A stretch of 64,000 nt of DNA from Ciona intestinalis (GCF_000224145.3 NC_020179.2:364571-428570); one strand, 5' to 3'; positions 1 to 13,440 are shown, counted from the first letter of the stretch. Program-made: numbers and translations. The notes: generated from the sequence alone by a model not told the origin.

Positions 1-629
1 TGCAAAAAAGCAAATTTTTATAAAAGCTGTTTCGCATTCAAGCGTTTAATACTTAGCAATAACCAGGGATACATAATGTTTGTGTACGACATATGCCGTA
101 AAATGAAAACGTATTTGTTTAGATACGTATAGAGAAGCATTGTTTTAACTTTAAAGAAGCTTAGCATGTAGGCCAAGGTTACTCAAAAAAAACTTAGCAG
201 AATATTTTAGCACTTTTAAAAAAGATGCAGTAAGTTTTTTTAGGGGGGTTTAAAAAAGTTTCTGCAGAAATAAACCAATCTTGTGTATCCCTGGTAAAAA
301 GCATTAGTTAAATGAGAAATGCAATTAGTGGAAAACAGAAACCCACGGACACTCTGTACTAACCGGTCAATGCCACTCCTATCACAAAAATAAACAAAAT
401 AAATGAAACAAATTAAAAACGTAAACCAAAAATTTTTTGCCCATGCTTGGTTACATATATCTGTGGAAATTACCTCTAAAACTTAAAAAATAAAGCTAGC
501 AAAACAGGTTTTTTCATACAGTAATATTAAATCGGCAAATTGCCAACAAATGTATTTTCCTCACTTTTTTTAAACCAAGACTGCAAAAAAGTATGAAAAC
601 ATTACAAATAAATAAATAATAATAATTAC
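1..629. other. Intron of the Slo gene at the window edge, no exon recognised
   Basis: AT-rich sequence following the donor of exon 698-630 (minus strand). The next conserved Slo segment (starting near the ILINPGNH region of the family) was looked for on the minus strand and not found, so the next exon probably lies beyond position 1. Poly-A/T tracts and short AT runs only. Confidence 0.6.
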
Positions 630-3600
630 CTTGATTCTTCATTCTCATATTTTACTTCAACAGCAACAAGGAGCAAATTTAAATTTTTGTAACAAAGTCT
701 AAAAACAAACATTTTGGACTTTTACCTAAATTGTGACCATTTACTTATTTGTATTTATATTTTATAAATACATTTTTTACATTTATATATGCACTTTTAA
801 GTTTTAACCATTTTACATATATATTTAAATATAAATACACTTTTTTACATAATATATACACACTTTTATATATATATATATATATGTATACATTTTTAAC
901 CATTTTACAAATATTTACCACCACCACAACTTGCTTACGGTTGGTCATTATAAATTTAAAAACTTGTTTCTAAAGTTGTTGAAATATAAACTCACTCGCA
1001 AACTTTGGGGAAGGAATAATTAACAAAAGAAGACGATAAATACTCTGTGTACATTTCTGAGCCAACACCAGCAAGATAATGTTTTTGCCAAGAATCTCCA
1101 TCAAACTAAAGTACAAAGTTAAAATTCAATGGTAAAGTATATTTCCATTTTTTTGTGGTAAAGTAATTAAATTGACTTTGGACTCTTTTTAATCCATGAA
1201 ACTTCCGTTACATCACTACAGCAACATAATTGTCATGGCACCTCAACCTACTGCGGCAATTTCTTTATTTTAACAAAGTTTATTCATTTCTCATTATACT
1301 AAGGCACGTCAAAAAGGTGTAAAAGCATGTTTAAATGGTTGTTTATTCGAAAAACAATCTAAAAACCCCTTTTTTCCATGTAAGTAAGTAATTTTTTTTT
1401 TCTTACCTTCATAGTTGATCTCATGGAGAACAGGTTTGCCATTAAACTAGAGAAGCCGGGCGCCAAACATGATTGAGCTATAAACCCGAGTTTAAGTTCC
1501 GATAAACAAATGACATCATCACCACCCTGCATGACCATCAATAATTTATAACATTTTATAAACAAACTTAAATTTGGTTCTATGGAAGGGTGGGGTAAGA
1601 TGGGACACCTTTTATTTTATTTTCTTGTCCCATTTGGTAGTAAACAAAGAATATTTACAGAAATATAAAACCATATCCTTCATGACTCAAAAGATCCGTG
1701 TTAATTGTGCAAAGCACGATCAGGAGAAGGAATTTAGGTACCAACAGTATCTCATCTTATCCCACAGTACTATATATATATATAATATATATGTGTGTGT
1801 GTTATAATTTACTATAGATGAATTTGCAGTTAAAACTTGGGAAAACATTATAGTAAATACCTTTACATTCCAACTTGGAATATTAAGCAAATGAGCCTTG
1901 TTGTGATACTGCATAATCTGGATGATTATCCGAAACTTTTGGATGGTAGTTTTTAATGGAGATCACCCTGAAAAAAAGATCAAATTTTTAGACATTAAAT
2001 CATCTTTTATCAGTCTATCTCTAACATAAAAGAAGTATTTTAGTTTGGTCTGCCATTTGTCAAAACTTTATTAGGGTTTTGTGCAACAACACACAACACA
2101 CAAAAACAAACATCCAAAAAAAAAAAAAAAGTTACATCCGTGGTAACTCGTTAGCGGTCATAGGTGTATAAAACACTACCCCTTGTTACAACAGGTATAA
2201 TTCTTCCCCCCCACCTTTCTATGCGCAATATAAGTTACATTCATAGCACCCGTTTATAATGAGTTTATTTCCCGCCACATGAAGATAAATAAGTTTCAAT
2301 CATTCACCGCATGATATTAGAGGCATCTTCAGCATCTGCGTCCGTACAATATTTGTTTGCGAGTATAACGCACGAATCTGCTCCTTCCATTTTAACACGA
2401 GACAAATCATTAGAATTGAGGACCGAGCCCTCAAAAAACTCAACTTGCGTGAAATGCCTCTTGAATAAAGCTTCCAGTTCAAGGTTAGGTGGTATGCTGT
2501 AATATAAAACGGTTTGATGTAATATAGGAATGCTATGCATGGTTACAGGTAAAATTTTTTAGACTAGAACTAGAGTACTGGACTATGAAAATTAGTTACA
2601 TCCCCAGGGGTTTAGTCACGGGGGGGGGTGTGAACTCGCTTTTTTGTGTGAAAAGAGACATGAAATAACCATGCTTTATTGCGCCACGTATGCAATTTTG
2701 TTGGTGATAATATTTTAGAAATTTTAATTTTTTTTTTTTTAATTTAAAAAAATTTTTTTTTTAAAGAAATTTTAAGTATGGCCGACAGTTTAGACAACAC
2801 ATAAGGGACTACTGGATTGGAGCAGGTGGTGTTAAGTTTTTTTGCACAAAGACACATACGCCCAGAAGTGGGGCAGCGCCGAGCCTTGAACCCATAAACT
2901 CTGGGCTGGAGGCAGTCGCACAAATCCCTTTGCTATAGCAGCGGAAAATTACAAAGATATTTTTTTATATTAATGATTTTACAAACCTGTGCAAAAATAA
3001 AACCTCTATGTTAACGTCATCACGATCTTTATGGAGGAAATCCTTCAGAAAGTAAGAAACGCTTTCAAGTGTAATATGCCCACACACCACTATATGCCTA
3101 TGGATGAAAACAAAGATGCAAAAAGCTGTAAAACTCGTAAAAAAACAACTTTTTTTATATGTATATAATAATCGTTTTTTGATTTTTAACTGTAAAAAAT
3201 TGTAAAAAAAATTTTTTTTAACTGCAAAAAAAATGTTTTAATCATTTTTTAAACTTGGTGTTAGATTTAAAATTAGAATGTTTAAAACTTTAAAATGAAA
3301 ACTGAAAAAAAGTAATCTTAACGTACTTTCGCCCGCTAACAGAAGTGTAAGCTCCTCCATATTTCTTGCGTGTTCCGATTAGTTCAATAATTTCAGGCAC
3401 ATAGCTTGCAAACATGGCAAGGCCACCAAATATAAAGAAAATCATAAAAAATCTGCCGAGCGTCGTTTTCGCTGCAATGTCACCGTAACCAACTGTTGAC
3501 ATGGTAACCTAAGTGAAAGAATTTTAGGAAAAATTATAAGTTGGCGCTGTGCCACAGTGGTTAGCACGCCTGCCTATAGCCCACAGTTTAGTATGGGCGT

Positions 3601-6600
3601 ATGTGTCCTTGGAAATTTAAGAGTAATTCCTTCAACCCATGGGTTCTTTATGGGTTGTCTAAATTACCAGCTATACATTATAACACGAAAATAAAAAAAC
3701 TCTTAGAAATAACCACCCACAAAGTTACATACGTGGAAACTCATAAGCAGGAACGAGGTGTATGAAACAGAACACCTGGAATATACCAACTGTCATTGCC
3801 CCGCACACAAGGATAAATAGGTTACATTCATTTATAATTGTGCAATAAATGCAAAATCACCAACTCAATAAACAGTATAAAAATAAGAAACAGCAATAAT
3901 AACAAACCATTAAGAGATAAACGCTCTCCCAGTAAGTTATCTTTTGTGGGTTGGAGAAGTTTAGCCACGGATCCCCGGTGTTTTCAACCTGCAGAGAAAC
4001 ATCAAAATTAATATCAATACTAATAATAGTAAGTATAGGCAGTAGGCACCTAACATGGGTATGCAGGGCATGCATGGATGCCCTGGGAATATCAAGGTAC
4101 CCAGGAAACCCACACAATTACAATACACATATGATTTAGGTAGCCCATCTTACAAACATGTCTTAAAATAAACACTATACAGTGGTGATAGTGCAATGAT
4201 TGGTCTATTTCCAAATTACAAGTTAGTAATGTGACAACTAGTAAATAACTTTAATAAAGTTAGTAGGCATAAAAGAATATACAATTTACCGCATGCCTGT
4301 TTTTGTGGAGGCAATTCCTTGATTAGGAATATTAAATACGCACAAGTAGTTACTATTGTGGAATTTTTGTTTATACAACGCTACAGCAATTACAACAGCA
4401 CTGCTAATGCTCTGTTGAATTTCATGCACTGCTGGTTTTTGTGTTAAGTAAATTTAGGTATTTTACATTGAGTGACATTTAAATTTAATAAACCCTAGAC
4501 TTATCGCGGTTTTGACAGCTATTTACGGCGAGAGGTGTCTCGCTTTTTACAACTGCTCTTTTCAACACTTTTTATCCATAGCATGTTTTAACGACTGTTG
4601 TTTTGCTGTTGATTCCCTTCTCTTCGTTGTTTAAATAATATGATCTTCACTAGTTTTTTTGAAAAATAATGTTAAGGGACGTATTAAAAGGACGCCTATG
4701 TTTAATTCCCTGGCTTGGTGTTTTCATCATTAAATCCAAATAGATAAATCATGTTTTAACGATGTTGTTTTGCTGCTAATTCTTCGTTATTTAAATATTT
4801 CTAAAATTCTATGATATTGGCTCGTTTCAAAAAACATGACTTTTTTTATTTCTTATGTCAACATTTTTTTGCTATGTTATGTTAATTTTAAAAGCTTTAA
4901 AGTTTATTTTTAATTAAACTTCTTACCAGATGGATAAACCCTGCCCCAGTTAACCATATGCTCAGGAAAATAGACACCAGGTTCACAAGCTTGATGCTGT
5001 TGCTTGTTTTCAAAATGTTCACAAATTGAAGGATTTCCGAAAATTGTAGAAGTCGTAACGCGCGAAGAAAACGCAGCCCTATAAAAAGTTGGGTAAATAT
5101 TTTTATTTTTAGTTTAAAATATATACATATATATTGTTGATTAAACAACAACGTTTTATAATTAGTTCAGGGCTGTATCAAGAAATTTACAAATAGAGGG
5201 ACATCTCTCTCTTTAAAAATTGTTTAAACTAACAATAAAACCAAATGTGAAATGAAGCATGGTTGTTTCATGCCTTAATTTACACAAAAACAGGAGTCCA
5301 GACCCCTGACCCCCTAAATACACCACTGAGAATGTCATGCCAATTTAATACAACAACAACTAACCCAACCAAGTTCTGTTAAGATATACCGACACAAAGA
5401 CTGGTGGAACCGTGAAAAAGTCAACAATTGAATTTACTTCCAACCAGAATAGAAGCTTGTCATTCGCCGCAATAAACTGATAAAATAAAATTAAAACAAT
5501 GTACAGTAGGTTAGGTTAAGATGGGAGGTTTTCATTCACTTTTTCGTCTCATTTGGTGGTAAACAAAGAATATTTACAGAATTATGTAATCTGTAAACCG
5601 TAACACTCCAAAGATTTATTTCAAACGAAAGGTTTGAAGTGAAAGTAACAAACAAACACAAAATAAAACAATATATACTAGGTTGGGGTAAAATCCAAGA
5701 TGGGACAAGTTTTTATTAGGGTAAGATGGGACATGTTTTCATCTTTTTTCTCATCGAATTTGGTAGTAAACAAAGATTATTTAAAGAATTTCATTTATAT
5801 TGAAAGTTTAAAATGAAAGTCATAGCATTTATATGGGCCTATGGGCCACCATTTTTATACTGAGAATCCCTTCTTATTTCAACTTACCCTTAGCCCAAAG
5901 TAGAGCAGGAAAAACAGGTTAAACGCGAGATCAATCTGCAAAGTCTTATCAGTGAAAAAGTTTTTGCAAGTCTCAATTGGGCTGAAAAAATAACAATAAA
6001 AATAAATTGATAAAAATAAAACATTTTGAGAAAACTTAAATGAATCCAAGAAAATAAATCAAAATTCATAAAATTTGAGCTAAAAAGTAACTTAAAAATA
6101 TTGAATACTCATTCAAGAAATGTTGGATAATATTAACTTACTCAGCTGAGTCAATGAAATAAATGATCAATGCTCCAATGCTTAGCATGAAGACCAAAAC
6201 CACCTAAAAAGATTTATAATCAAGGTTTTTTCAATTAGGTAGCTATACTGTATTATGTTGTATTGTGGGTTTCTAGCAGCCACGCTTTTATTTGGAACTT
6301 TTATTCAAGTAGTTGTTAGCCAAAGCGTGTTTTTAATGACTGTCATTTTGTTGTTACTTCCTTCTCTTCATTGTTTTAACCAAATTAAACATCAGTACTG
6401 TATTCGAATAGAAAATTTCAACAATTTTTTGTTAATTACATAATTATTTTTATATACTACATAATATACATATAGATATATTATATATATTATTAAAAAT
6501 TAATTGTAATGTAAATACCAGGATTCTGCCTATTAATGTTTGCGCAGATATCATAACGCCGGCCCAATCTTTGACGGCCGTCATCCAGCCAACTTCCATG

Positions 6601-9600
6601 GCTCTTCCTCCCTGGACTTCATCCTTCTTCTCATCTTCATCTTCAGATTCCTCCATCACTTTCTGATCCTCGCTTTTGATTATTATTTGGCTGTGGAAAA
6701 TACATTGTATGTGTTTTTTTTTTTCGATACATAATACAGAATATATTGTGTAAAAAATAATGCGTAAAAACGCAATATGTTTTAAACAGCCAAAGACCGT
6801 TTGTGTAAAATTTCAAAACCTATGATATATGTATAGAGTAAAACGTAGCGAAATTAGTATAAATATCTTTAAGAGTATAAATGCAGCATATATTATCTTT
6901 AAGGAATATACATGTTTAACTTTAAAATTTAGTCATTAATACATGTGTCATGCATAACACTTTGTTTTTTTCTGGTAAGTTTCAGTACAAAGTTACAAAC
7001 CAAATCCAAATGTAAGATACAATTTTTATCTCAATCGTTTCGGTTTCAAAACCAAAACTATTTTTAGTAATGTCAGAAGTTAAAACAAACATTTAGAGCG
7101 AAAATGCCAATAAAGGTGCATGGAGATGTCATTAAAGACCTGAATATATATTATAACAATATACCTCTAGACCTGTACGACAATGCAAGTACCTTAAACT
7201 CTGTACAGTAGAATACCACGATTAGGAATAAATAATTTATCAGAAAAATCCTGCTTTGATAGATCAATTTAAATGAAGGGTTGGGCATGATGTGATTGAA
7301 GAAATATTTTCTAAATATATTTTTAATAAAAGTTGCAACAGACTGATAATTATAAACAAAAACCTGATAAAGTCTTGATAATGGCAGACGAAACTAATTT
7401 TCAATCTTTGCTACCATAAATAAAGAGAAAAAATGTATTTTTGTTATATTGTTATTGTAATGTAACATCCTGAATTCTAGATTTTCTAATTATAAAAGCA
7501 AATTATGCTTAAATTATCTTTAAAAAAATATAAATTTATTCAGAGTTCACACTTTTACAGTTGCACCCTTGGTATTTTATAAAATTGCCACTATGGTATT
7601 GGCGTTATAGTTTCATAAGATAAACACATTGTGAATAATGCATTATCATTAGTTCAGTACATTAAACACATTTTCAATACATCCGTTACCTTGAACAACA
7701 AATCAATATCTTAGTTTAAGTTTAGACTAAACCTAACTTGCTCCCTTGGGCCGTATGTGGTCTGAAAAGCCTTTTGAATGGAAGAGAACACAAGCTTTCA
7801 ATTCTTGTAAGATTAAAGCTAAAGCTGCTTTCTTAATGTAAACGATAGCAGCTTTTTGAGCTGTCCTACTTTGTAATTATAGGTGCCTAACATTGGTATG
7901 CATGAATGCTCTGAAGTTGGTAATGATACCCTATGTGAATAATCTGGGCACACACGCATAGTAACAGGTTAATTGGGATTCGGGAATGACGCACCAATTA
8001 AAAGTAATAACTTGGGCATATTGCCTAAAGAGCATCTTGAGTTTTCCAAAAGATAAGTGCATATGTATGGTAATAAATAATAATGCTCTTTGAAAACACC
8101 ATTGGGAAATATAGGATTTAGGTTCTAACTGACCCATCTTACCCCACAGTATTATAAGTGTGAAAGAGTCTTTTAGCGTTTTTGTTTTTGCGATTTTAAA
8201 GAACTAATGTTTACTTAGAAGAGTCTAAGAACACAAAACAAAAATGCTGGGAAATCCCTTTTACACTTTGACTTATAACACATACAACAACCAATACAAT
8301 AGTTATTAGGTATTGTACTTCTGTGTTTTCAATGGTGACTCTTAAAGCCACAAGGCATAGAAATGGTCACATTGTGTAGTTACTACAAACCACAGTTTGG
8401 TATTCTAGATTTAAATGGGCTAAACATTGCAACAGCAAAATTTAAATTAACCCTTTGAGACCATAAAAATTGCATTCAGAAACAGGTGTTCACAAAACTT
8501 CTAAAGTTATTTTTAAAATTGGTTTTGTTTGAAAAGTAACTTTTTTAGTTTTACACAAAATAACGAAGAGATTTTATCTGATGTTTATGTTGACTTGCAC
8601 AAGTTTCAACACCTGTGTTGCTAGAGAGCAATAAGTGACAGTTCGTCAAAAGGAGAAAAAACTAATCTTGTCCCCAAAGGGTTAAAGTTTCTTTTGCTCA
8701 ATTTGCTGTCTTACCATTAAGTATAAGATTAGAATTGATCAAGTCAAGCAAGTTAATTTGCAACTAATGGAATGCAAATAATTTTTAATCTGTGATTCAA
8801 ATAACATTGGATAAACGAATGAATGTAACTTGCTTTATGCTTGCAAGGCAACGACAGTCATTATAACACGGGTGTTCTGTTTCATACACATCGAGCTAGC
8901 TAACGAGTTACCACATATGTAACTTTGTGGGTTGTGCGTATATATACCATAAATTTTTGGCAATTTTTTTATCACACAATATATATAACAGTTTCACAGC
9001 CAAATACAAAAGTAGCAGACAGCACAACATATTATTTTTCAACTCCCAGGTTATAGGCTATAACAATATATAGGGCATTTAACTCCCAGCCTATGTAACA
9101 TTTGGATCTGACATTTAAAACTTCTTTTGTAAATCATGTTATCGAAAATTTTTATATATTAATATATATTTTAAAATACACAAAATATTCAGATAACTTA
9201 ATGACAAATAATACATAATTATGTATATCAATAATATTTCTTAGAAATGAATTCTGAAACAATAATAGTAACCAGCTGACAGCTGTAGCCTGTTTACTTT
9301 AACTAAATACTGATTCGTTTGTAGGCTACAAATGACAGAAATTGCAGTTTTTACTTTAAATACTGTTTACCGCTCAGGTAACCAATTAACAACTGACTAA
9401 CTTTTACGATGAACAATTTGTGATATTATTATGCAATCAACAACACCAAATAATAAACATGAATATTACAATAATAAAAACTGGAGGAACGCGTCAATCA
9501 AAACTAACACAGACTGTAGCTTAACAAAGCCAACTAATAAAACAAAAACATACTCCAAATCATATTTCATATAAATTTGTTTCATAAAATATCCTAACTC

Positions 9601-10768
9601 AGTTTATATATATATATTATATACCTATAATATTTAAATAGAGAAGTTTATCAATGCTTGATTATGCACACATAGTAAACACACAACAAGTTTATGTACC
9701 ACAGATAACTAGTGCAAATATACAAACCTGTATCCAGGGCAACACATGTAGTTAAATATCCTCCAAACCAGGATAACCAACAAACCACCGAAGAAAGTAA
9801 CAAGCGATGATGAAAGAAATGCGTACCACATCCGCGTGCCTTCGCATGTTGCACTGATTGATACACCAACTGTACTTTGTTTGGACTGAAAGAAAATTTA
9901 ATGTTAAATAAAGGCGACTTGTTTTATTTTTGCGAGTTACCATGTATGCAACTTTGTGGGTGAATATTTGTTATAAATTTGAAACTGTTTTAATATAAAG
10001 GCTGTGAATTTATACAATCCATAGGTCTATTAAATGAATGTAACTTGTTTTATCCTCGCATGGTGGGGCAACGAGCAGTTGTTAACTTGTTATCACGGGT
10101 GATTTCATTGTGCGTGATGCCTGTTTTTTTATACACCCCGTGCCTGCTTCAAGCTACCATGTATTGTGGTGTGAAACAATTGCCAGTAAGTGTCTTGCCC
10201 AATGACAAAAATGCACCCACAATAGTAGCAGCAGCAAGCCTTGAACCTATAACCATAACCTTTTGGTTAGGGGCAGGCGAGCTAACCACTATACCATGCC
10301 ATTCACTGTTTGAAATTTTGTTATTCATACAATATTCATTTATAGTCCAAAACTTAATTATGTATATATAATATATATATAATAAATGAGAATTCAGAAG
10401 TAAAAAGATAATTAAACAAATGGACTGCTAAGTGAAAAGCAGCTAAGACTTTAAACATAAACTGGATTTGATTCCTTTTAGTGAAATCACTGCTTGATGT
10501 TTTATTATCTTACAGTACTTGGTTGACTGCAGTGTTATAACAGATTTAACTATTTTGTTATCCGAATTTTGTGCTATTGAAATATTTTTTTAACTGATTA
10601 AATATAGTGGTGGGCTACTGCATTTCCAATACAAACTTAACAACAATTCAGTAGCTTATACTATAAAACAATCTGCCATTTACATGAATAATATATTACC
10701 AGCACAGAGAATGTAATACTATCCCCACTGCTGCAGTTGCAGATGCCCGTTAAAACATCAGTAGCCAT
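630..10768 (-). CDS. kcnma1: BK (Slo1) calcium-activated potassium channel alpha subunit, 5' part, runs off left edge
   Basis: Large-conductance K+ channel of the plasma membrane, opened by voltage and cytosolic Ca2+. Fifteen coding exons, all with GT/AG borders and matching phases except one: 10768-10700, 9885-9728, 6690-6519, 6203-6142, 5981-5888, 5476-5365, 5078-4927, 3988-3908, 3508-3327, 3097-2987, 2496-2308, 1967-1861, 1526-1407, 1105-996, 698-630. About 596 codons. Visible in order: S0 (RMWYAFLSS, exon 2), S1 ([16 protein letters not shown]), S2/S3, the arginine-bearing S4 ([13 protein letters not shown]), pore with filter STVGYGD, S6 ([10 protein letters not shown]), then RCK1 ([42 protein letters not shown]). 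The extracellular N-terminus before S0 is Slo1-like. The Ca2+ bowl and C-terminus lie outside the window. The start was chosen because exon 1 ends in phase 0 and joins exon 2 exactly. Exon 1967-1861 contains one base too many (see findings). Introns are full of SINE and MITE copies. Confidence 0.93.
1585..1770 (+). mobile_element. MITE (GTAGGGTGGGG family)
   Basis: Reference copy for the family: AGGGTGGGGTAAGATGGGAC at one end, ATCTTATCCCACAG at the other, with internal TTGGTAGTAAACAAAGAATA and CACGATCAGGA. Flanked by TA-rich sequence, compatible with TA target duplication. Intronic in the Slo gene. Confidence 0.75.
1861..1967 (-). CDS. kcnma1: Slo RCK1 exon with an apparent 1-base insertion
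   Basis: Twelfth coding exon. Its first part reads [11 protein letters not shown]. The second part reads [19 protein letters not shown] in another frame, shifted by one base at the AAAAGTTT stretch near 1933-1941. The upstream exon ends with two bases of a codon and the downstream exon (1526-1407, [12 protein letters not shown]) begins on a codon boundary. The exon length should therefore leave remainder 1 on division by 3, but it is 107. Removing one base would restore both the phase and family-conserved residues throughout. A sequencing or assembly error is the simplest reading; a null allele is the alternative. Confidence 0.8.
3327..3508 (-). CDS. kcnma1: Slo channel pore-loop and S6 exon
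   Basis: Ninth coding exon of the Slo gene. It begins with the last residues of the pore helix and the K+ selectivity filter (STVGYGD), continues through S6 and the linker ([13 protein letters not shown]) and ends after SGRK in phase 2. The donor is GTACGT and the acceptor TTAG. The filter sequence is what makes the K+-channel call certain. The following SGRKHIVVCG junction, formed with exon 3097-2987, is the conserved start of the RCK1 domain. Confidence 0.93.
3541..3836 (+). mobile_element. Composite tRNA-derived SINE, full length
   Basis: Head with a pol III A-box-like GTGGTTAGCACGCCTGCC, middle GTGTCCTTGG...ATGGGTTGTCTAAATT and tail AAGTTACATACGTGGAAACT, AGCAGGAACGAGGTGTATGA, TAAATAGGTTACATTCATTT. 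This is the abundant composite SINE type reported from Ciona. Slo intron. Confidence 0.75.
5505..5810 (+). mobile_element. Two truncated MITE copies, one possibly nested
   Basis: GTAGGTTAGGTTAAGATGGG starts a first truncated copy. At 5679 a second copy repeats the GGGGTAAAAT...AAGATGGGACA end twice within 50 bases, as if one element inserted near another's tip. Slo intron. Confidence 0.6.
7878..8030 (+). repeat. Unnamed interspersed repeat, forward copy
   Basis: TAGGTGCCTAACATTGGTAT, GCATGAATGCTCTGAAG, AACAGGTTAATTGGGATTCG. Slo intron; followed at 8120 by a MITE terminus. Confidence 0.6.
8815..8945 (-). mobile_element. SINE tail module, reverse
   Basis: GAATGTAACTTGCTTTATGC ... AACACGGGTGTTCTGTTTCA ... 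GTAACTTTGTGGGTTGTGCG; no head. Confidence 0.7.
10031..10307 (-). mobile_element. Composite SINE, reverse, full length
   Basis: From TGAATGTAACTTGTTTTATC to GCGAGCTAACCACTATACCATGCC-like head. Slo intron 1. Confidence 0.75.
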
Positions 10769-11861
10769 AATTCTTGAAAATGTTTTGATTCAGCAGAAAA
10801 ATTTCATAATTCGCGAAAATAAAAATGTCAAACCCTTGTGATGCAGCTGACTATGTTACATCCATTTGCAGTAATCCAATCCATTAATAATTGAATGCTC
10901 AAACATCTGTTTGATGCTTGAGAAAGAATAAGCTTAATTAATGCAATGCTATAACCAGGTTATACTAATTTAAACACCAATAGTTTAACCTATTTCTATA
11001 CTCCTGTTAGTAATAAAATTGTTAGTGATTATACACATTATCATCATAAGAGAATTCGCAATAAAACGACAGTCGTTATACACACGCTGTGGGTAAAAAT
11101 ACTATGTATCACCTATACTGCAGAAAAATTGCTTTTTTGGTAACTTTTTTATCTGACTTATACATATGAAGTGTTTTATTCTTTGCTTCTTTATTAAACT
11201 GACAAACACTTTCAATTTTAGGTTTACAAATATGGATACTACGCTAAACCACAGCTTTCAAAACTGTTTCGCTTGCAACCCCTTTTAAATCTCCTATATT
11301 TTGAGACTCTTTACGATTAGTAGTATAATATGTAAAGACTGTTTAAAACTGTTATACTTTTCGCGACCCCTGAAGGTTGTCACTTGAGCTCCAGTTTTGT
11401 AGGTCTTGGATTAAACAATACAACAATTTTATGTATCACTGCCTATTTAATTTACACAACTACAATGTAACATAAATTGGTTTACACCACAAATAACTAA
11501 GACAATACAAAGTATATGCAATAGAAAGTATAACTTGGGTAAGAAATATTGCCATACAGTATTTTTGCTTTAAATTCAAGAATAAATTGTTTAATTCGAC
11601 ATAATTAGTACTAGTACAAAGCCTTTATTGTAATGCACTGACGTGTTTTTACTATGGGTCACTGCTGAGACGCAAAGCTACGTCAGTTAAGCGTTAACTT
11701 ATAATATAGAAACTAACTTAACTAGCAAAGTTTCTATTCTATATACGTAACATGCGAATTCAGCAACACAGACTGTCTTTAAAATGGCTGCAATTAAAAC
11801 TTAATAACTTGCATATAGAAGTACAACACATTAACGCTGAACTACTTTGATCAGAGCTCAC

Positions 11862-11985
11862 CAGGTGTTAAAAATGTAAGCCGTTCCGAGAACGTTTCAA
11901 TGCGTAAACAACACGGCGGCAGCGACAAGCAAAGCTGTCGAGCCATGTCAACGTCTGACTCGGGCCGCGCGCAATACATTTATAG
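11862..11985 (-). promoter_or_regulatory. kcnma1: Candidate promoter and 5' non-coding exon of the Slo gene
   Basis: On the minus strand a TATAAA box (11984-11979) is followed about 15-30 bases downstream by an unusually GC-rich stretch (11972-11880), then a good splice donor CACCTG|GTGAGC with exon end at 11862. The Slo start exon has a usable acceptor (TTTTCAAG) just before its ATG at 10768, so a non-coding first exon spliced across about 1.1 kb fits. The GC-rich patch contrasts sharply with its AT-rich surroundings. Direct evidence is limited to motifs; transcript data would decide. Confidence 0.35.
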
Positions 11986-12456
11986 CGACTGTGTCCAAGA
12001 CGGGAGAAGGCCATTAACTACTTTCCAAGGGCAATGGGCTTAACGAGATTGTACATAGGATATAGGCAGTTTTTAGACCCAAGTGTTAAAGGGAAACCCT
12101 TTCTTCTTGTTTACTCTGTCTTATGTTATAACTTTTTTATCTGTTATGTAATTAACAAGAGAGCAAATTTACCACCGTAGTTATTATGGCCATAGAAAGA
12201 GCCTATCTCAAGAATAGACTACTTTTCAGGACTAAAAAAAGTCTGCGAACGAATTTTGAAACCTGTGTCGAGTAAATATGATTCGGCTTTGTTTACTGAT
12301 CAATTAATGAAAAGAAAGTAATACCATCCTTTGCTTACTTGAATTTGTACCAATAGGACCAGCAAACAGAACGTAAATAAATAAAACATAATATTGAAAA
12401 TTTACTTCCGTTCCGTATTGTTAGACCAGGGGTAAGATTGTACATTACATTTTGGT

Positions 12457-12617
12457 AGGGTGGTGTAAGGTGGGACAGGCTTTATTCTTTTTTATGGTCC
12501 CATTTAGTAGTAAACAAGGAATATTTACAGAAGTGTAAAAATGCTGCCTAACGACTCTTAAAGAGCGTTGTAAATTGTTCAAAATACGATACAGTGTCTA
12601 TGTTACACCACAGTACT
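12457..12617 (+). mobile_element. MITE (GTAGGGTGGGG family), slightly shortened
   Basis: GTAGGGTGGTGTAAGGTGGG start, TTTAGTAGTAAACAAGGAAT interior, and a ...TACACCACAGTACT end. Confidence 0.7.
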
Positions 12618-13255
12618 TTATTTTAAATACGCTATATGCCTACGTTTGTTTAAAAAATTATTGACTTGACCACATTTTCTGAGGTCAATTTTCGAACCTT
12701 TTTTTATCGACTGCAACATTAAAAGCAACAAAAATATAAATTATTTAACTCGTACATCGTGTTCTATTCTATTCTTTGAGGGTGAGGTCCTTGTCAAAAA
12801 CCTGAGATTTAGGCCAGGTTTGGCCCCATGCACACCATTTTCGTGTATAGGCTACTTCGGACATATTAACGTATTGCAAATCGATAAGAAACTGTAATGA
12901 AATGCCAAGTGCATACTAATAGGTCACCTCTCGCTAAAGCTCTCTCATTACCTAAAAACGGTAAAGTTCTGTATTAGCAATCAGTTAACTACTTTATTAC
13001 ATAGTTCATTAAGTGTTTATGGTACATTTCATTAAGCGAACTTATGGTCTACTGTAACACAATAGTATAATCACTAAAATATGCTACAAATAAATATAGT
13101 TTCCAAAAGTACAGAGCGCTAATGAAACTGTTTCGTTTCTACGACTCGTAATCTAATCTAATTAGGCCAAACAACTTAAATCGACCATAACACTGAGACT
13201 TCACTTTTTCTTTGAAATAATTTTCCGACTTTCCTGGCTATAAAGAGCAATAATA

Positions 13256-13440
13256 TTGTACTGTGTGGTAAGATGGGATACCATTGGCACTCATATCCCA
13301 TATTCACGGATTGTGTTTTGAACAATTAACAACGCTCTTTTAGAGTCGCCTAGATACGGTTATATAATTCTGTAAATAATCTTTGGTTACTACAAAATAA
13401 GACAAGAAAAGAATATGTCCCATCTTACCCCACCCTACTG
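13256..13440 (-). mobile_element. MITE (GTAGGGTGGGG family), reverse
   Basis: Starts TACTGTGTGGTAAGATGGGA and ends CCATCTTACCCCACCCTACT. Interior TTAACAACGCTCTTTTAGAG marks the orientation. Confidence 0.75.

Larger units (their letters stand above)
6691..9727. other. Large Slo intron between S0 and S1 exons, repeat-bearing
   Basis: Roughly 3 kb with no exon supported. It holds a copy of an unnamed interspersed repeat (7878-8030), a fused MITE end (about 8120-8150), a SINE tail in reverse (8815-8945) and AT microsatellites near 9150-9240 and 9600-9640. Short open frames on both strands lack splice-consistent borders or similarity. Confidence 0.6.
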
